From CAJQND01 sp051010055 (GTDB lineage: Bacteria; Pseudomonadota; Alphaproteobacteria; Rhizobiales; CAJQND01): a DNA stretch of 25,560 nucleotides. This document shows, piece by piece, positions 24,133-25,560 of this stretch. Position numbers and translations under genes: made by a program. Under the pieces are notes generated by a model. The model searched no databases. It was not told where the DNA came from and saw only the letters and a program-made list of their open reading frames with translations. The DNA lies in assembly GCA_051010055.1 (NCBI GenBank), contig JBPCVY010000289.1, positions 1 through 25,560 on the forward strand. Direction: 5' to 3'. How positions within the stretch are numbered: the first letter of the stretch is position 1; each line of letters opens with the position of its first letter.

Positions 24133-24495
24133 ATGAGTGATGAGGTCAAACCGCGCGACCGTTCGATAAACTATGTCGAACTGAAAGTTGCCGACATTGC
24201 CCGGGCCAAGAAGTTTTATGCCGGCGCGTTCGGCTGGACATTCACCGACTATGGGCCGGACTATTGTGAGTTTTCTGACGGGGAAATGAAGGGCGGGTTC
24301 GATGCTACCGGCGCCCCGGCGCCATCGGGCGGGCCGCTGGTTGTTCTCTATAGCGATGACCTGGATGAGATTATGGAAGCTGTCAAAGCCGCCGGCGGGA
24401 AGATTACCGTACCGGTTTTTGAGTTCCCGGGTGGGCGCCGGCTTCATTTCACAGACCCGGATGGTTATGAGCTGGCCGTGTGGACCAGGGACTAA
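24133..24495 (+). CDS. VOC-family protein (glyoxalase/bleomycin-resistance fold)
   Basis: A 120-residue vicinal-oxygen-chelate protein. It has the typical first module INYVELKVADIARAKKFYAGAFGWTF (read from 12) and the closing strand HFTDPDGYELAVW (105-117) with the usual metal-ligand position Glu113. Members include glyoxalases, dioxygenases and antibiotic-binding proteins; the function here is open. The ATG at 24133 follows GAGGGAG. A GTG at 24118 would add MEGAA but would remove that ribosome binding site. It lies between lon and hup, which are often adjacent in related genomes, and its stop is 4 nt from the stop of the convergent membrane-protein gene. Confidence 0.85.
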   Translation: MSDEVKPRDRSINYVELKVADIARAKKFYAGAFGWTFTDYGPDYCEFSDGEMKGGFDATGAPAPSGGPLVVLYSDDLDEIMEAVKAAGGKITVPVFEFPGGRRLHFTDPDGYELAVWTRD

Positions 24496-24499
24496 GGAT

Positions 24500-24889
24500 T
24501 CAATTCATTCCCCAGCCTTCGCCAAAGTCCACAAGCTGCAACAGCATTGATGCGATCAACAAGAAAACCGCAACGGCTGTTGCTTGGGCGGCGAACCAAA
24601 GATAGGTCTCTCGCAGGGTTGTGCCGATCACCTTTTGGGCAATTTCCGCGGGCGGCCGCTCCGGCTTAGCCAAGATCAGCCAAAGCTCGGTTCGCTTGTA
24701 TGGCCGGCTGCGCGCCCGCAAGGCATAAAGGCCCAAGGTTGCGGTAAGCCCCAAACATAAAAGGCCCCCGGTGCGGGCTGCCAGCGGTGGATCAAAACTC
24801 AGGCCAAACATCAGGCAAAAAATGGCCAAAGCTGCAAATCCACACGCCCTGCCGACGGAAATGTAAGCGGCATTTTCGATGGCTTCCAT
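24500..24889 (-). CDS. Small membrane protein, three predicted helices, unknown function
   Basis: A 129-residue hydrophobic protein with probable transmembrane segments at about 14-31, 41-57 and 98-118, and a hydrophilic stretch rich in Arg, Lys and Pro between the second and third (about 58-95, RARSRPYKRTELW). I do not recognise a family. GAGAGGCG lies about 10 nt upstream of the ATG. It converges on the VOC gene with only 4 nt between stops and no terminator there, so the transcripts probably overlap. Confidence 0.7.
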   Translation of the reverse strand: MEAIENAAYISVGRACGFAALAIFCLMFGLSFDPPLAARTGGLLCLGLTATLGLYALRARSRPYKRTELWLILAKPERPPAEIAQKVIGTTLRETYLWFAAQATAVAVFLLIASMLLQLVDFGEGWGMN

Positions 24890-25297
24890 CTGCTTTAGCG
24901 CCTCTCACGCGCCAATATTGTGGAGCAACTTGGGCCGGCCCGCAATCAAGTATTGGTGATCGGAAAAGTTGGAAATCCGTCGGCTGAACGCTCACCGTCT
25001 CAACCGGACTGCAGATACGTATTTTCATTCGTATACCGATTGATTTTACCTAAAACCCTCATTTTCATGGTCGAATCAATTTTCGCAGTGATTCGCGAAA
25101 AATCCCAGAAAATGGCCATTTTCGTCACATGAGCGCCGATTTACCCACATAGTTAGGATTGGTAAGTCATTGAAAATAAACGAATTGTTCAAAAAATCGT
25201 GAAGAATCCTTGCTTTTCTGCGGTTTTTGCCGTGAGCATCGTCTTACGACAGTAACGAGTAAACGATTATGTTTAAAATTGAAGAGAGGAGACAGCC
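24890..25297. other. Gene-free region upstream of hup with repeat cluster
   Basis: No coding sequence is convincing in these 408 bases. A cluster of ATTTTC words and palindromes occupies about 25015-25125. The hup ribosome binding site GAGAGGAGA lies at 25284-25292. A tiny frame ATG 25269 to TGA 25301 (10 residues) overlaps the hup GTG. I could not pinpoint a promoter. Confidence 0.4.
25080..25123. repeat. Palindromes upstream of hup
   Basis: GAAAATGGCCATTTTC (25108-25123) is a perfect 16-bp palindrome. Just before it TTTTCGC (25080-25086) and GCGAAAA (25095-25101) form an inverted repeat with an 8-nt loop. The word ATTTTC(A/G) recurs at 25021, 25061, 25079 and 25118. A regulatory binding region is likely but the factor is unknown. 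Confidence 0.6.
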
Positions 25298-25560
25298 GTG
25301 AACAAAAACGATCTTATTGCAAAGGTAGCTGAAGAAGCCAGCCTGACAAAGGGTGATGCTGGGGAAGCTATTGAAGCAACTCTCGGAAACATCATGGCCG
25401 CGCTTCAGGCAGGCGACGATGTCCGTTTGGTCGGTTTCGGCACCTTTTCGGTTTCTCAGCGCGCTGAGAGCCGCGGCCGCAATCCACGTACCGGCGAGCC
25501 AATGATTATTCCTGCGTCCAAGAATCCAAAATTCAAAGCCGGCAAGGCTTTGAAGGATGC
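25298..25560 (+). CDS. hup: DNA-binding protein HU (cut by window edge)
   Basis: The first 87 codons of an HU-type nucleoid protein, normally about 90 residues, so only the last few are missing. MNKNDLIAKVAEEASLTKGD is the usual N-terminus, followed by VRLVGFGTFSV and the beta-arm RNPRTGEPMIIPASK, whose proline inserts into bent DNA. The start is GTG, supported by GAGAGGAGA 5 nt upstream; no in-frame ATG is suitable. HU follows lon in many Proteobacteria and is a known Lon substrate in E. coli. Here two small genes intervene. Confidence 0.96.
   Translation, partial: MNKNDLIAKVAEEASLTKGDAGEAIEATLGNIMAALQAGDDVRLVGFGTFSVSQRAESRGRNPRTGEPMIIPASKNPKFKAGKALKD

Noticed and set aside
24920..25132. 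A 70-codon + strand frame upstream of hup
   Set aside because: It starts at GTG with no ribosome binding site and crosses the palindrome cluster; no family features.

Overview
The window looks like a chromosomal segment from an alphaproteobacterium, most likely of the Hyphomicrobiales (Rhizobiales) type. The main evidence is gene order: tRNA-Leu, tig, clpP, clpX, lon and hup follow one another on the + strand, and a glnB-glnA pair lies near the NAD(P)HX-repair gene nnr. Both linkages are familiar from rhizobial-type genomes. The DNA has moderately high GC, GTG and TTG starts occur, and P-II and glutamine synthetase are of the usual proteobacterial type. Assignment below order level is not possible from the sequence alone.

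Layout. 1-1164: a truncated L,D-transpeptidase and an alpha/beta hydrolase, both on the - strand. 1503-2879: a DEAD-box RNA helicase. 3079-5052: a flavin monooxygenase followed by a cupin protein, converging on an NAD-binding epimerase-like gene (5068-5952). 6088-9281: small secreted proteins of unknown function, a GNAT acetyltransferase and a HisC-like aminotransferase. The second secreted-protein gene appears to be interrupted by an in-frame stop. 9477-10635: an MFS transporter broken by a frameshift. 10706-12520: glnB-glnA on the - strand, behind a clear sigma-54 promoter. 12837-13714: two c-type cytochromes. 13835-15025: an Orc1/Cdc6-like AAA+ ATPase with a promoter that predicts a leaderless mRNA. 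15037-17044: nnr and an overlapping GNAT gene. 17178-17262: tRNA-Leu(UAG). 17394-24047: tig, clpP, clpX and lon, the cytosolic protein-folding and proteolysis module. 24133-24889: a VOC protein and a small membrane protein, convergent. 25298-end: HU.

How the genes work together. glnB and glnA form the nitrogen-assimilation unit: P-II senses nitrogen status and controls glutamine synthetase, and the sigma-54 element implies NtrC-type control. Trigger factor, ClpXP and Lon handle nascent-chain folding and ATP-dependent degradation. The FMO and cupin genes look like a small catabolic or detoxification operon. The two cytochromes look like an electron-transfer pair. The AAA+ gene is the least explained gene in the window. 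It is more AT-rich upstream, has no ribosome binding site, and stands in what is often an uninterrupted glnB/nnr neighbourhood.

No CRISPR array, insertion sequence, phage gene or recognisable defence island is visible. The best candidates for something new are the leaderless AAA+ ATPase, the stop-interrupted secreted protein, the regulatory architecture between glnB and the cytochromes, and the palindrome cluster upstream of HU.
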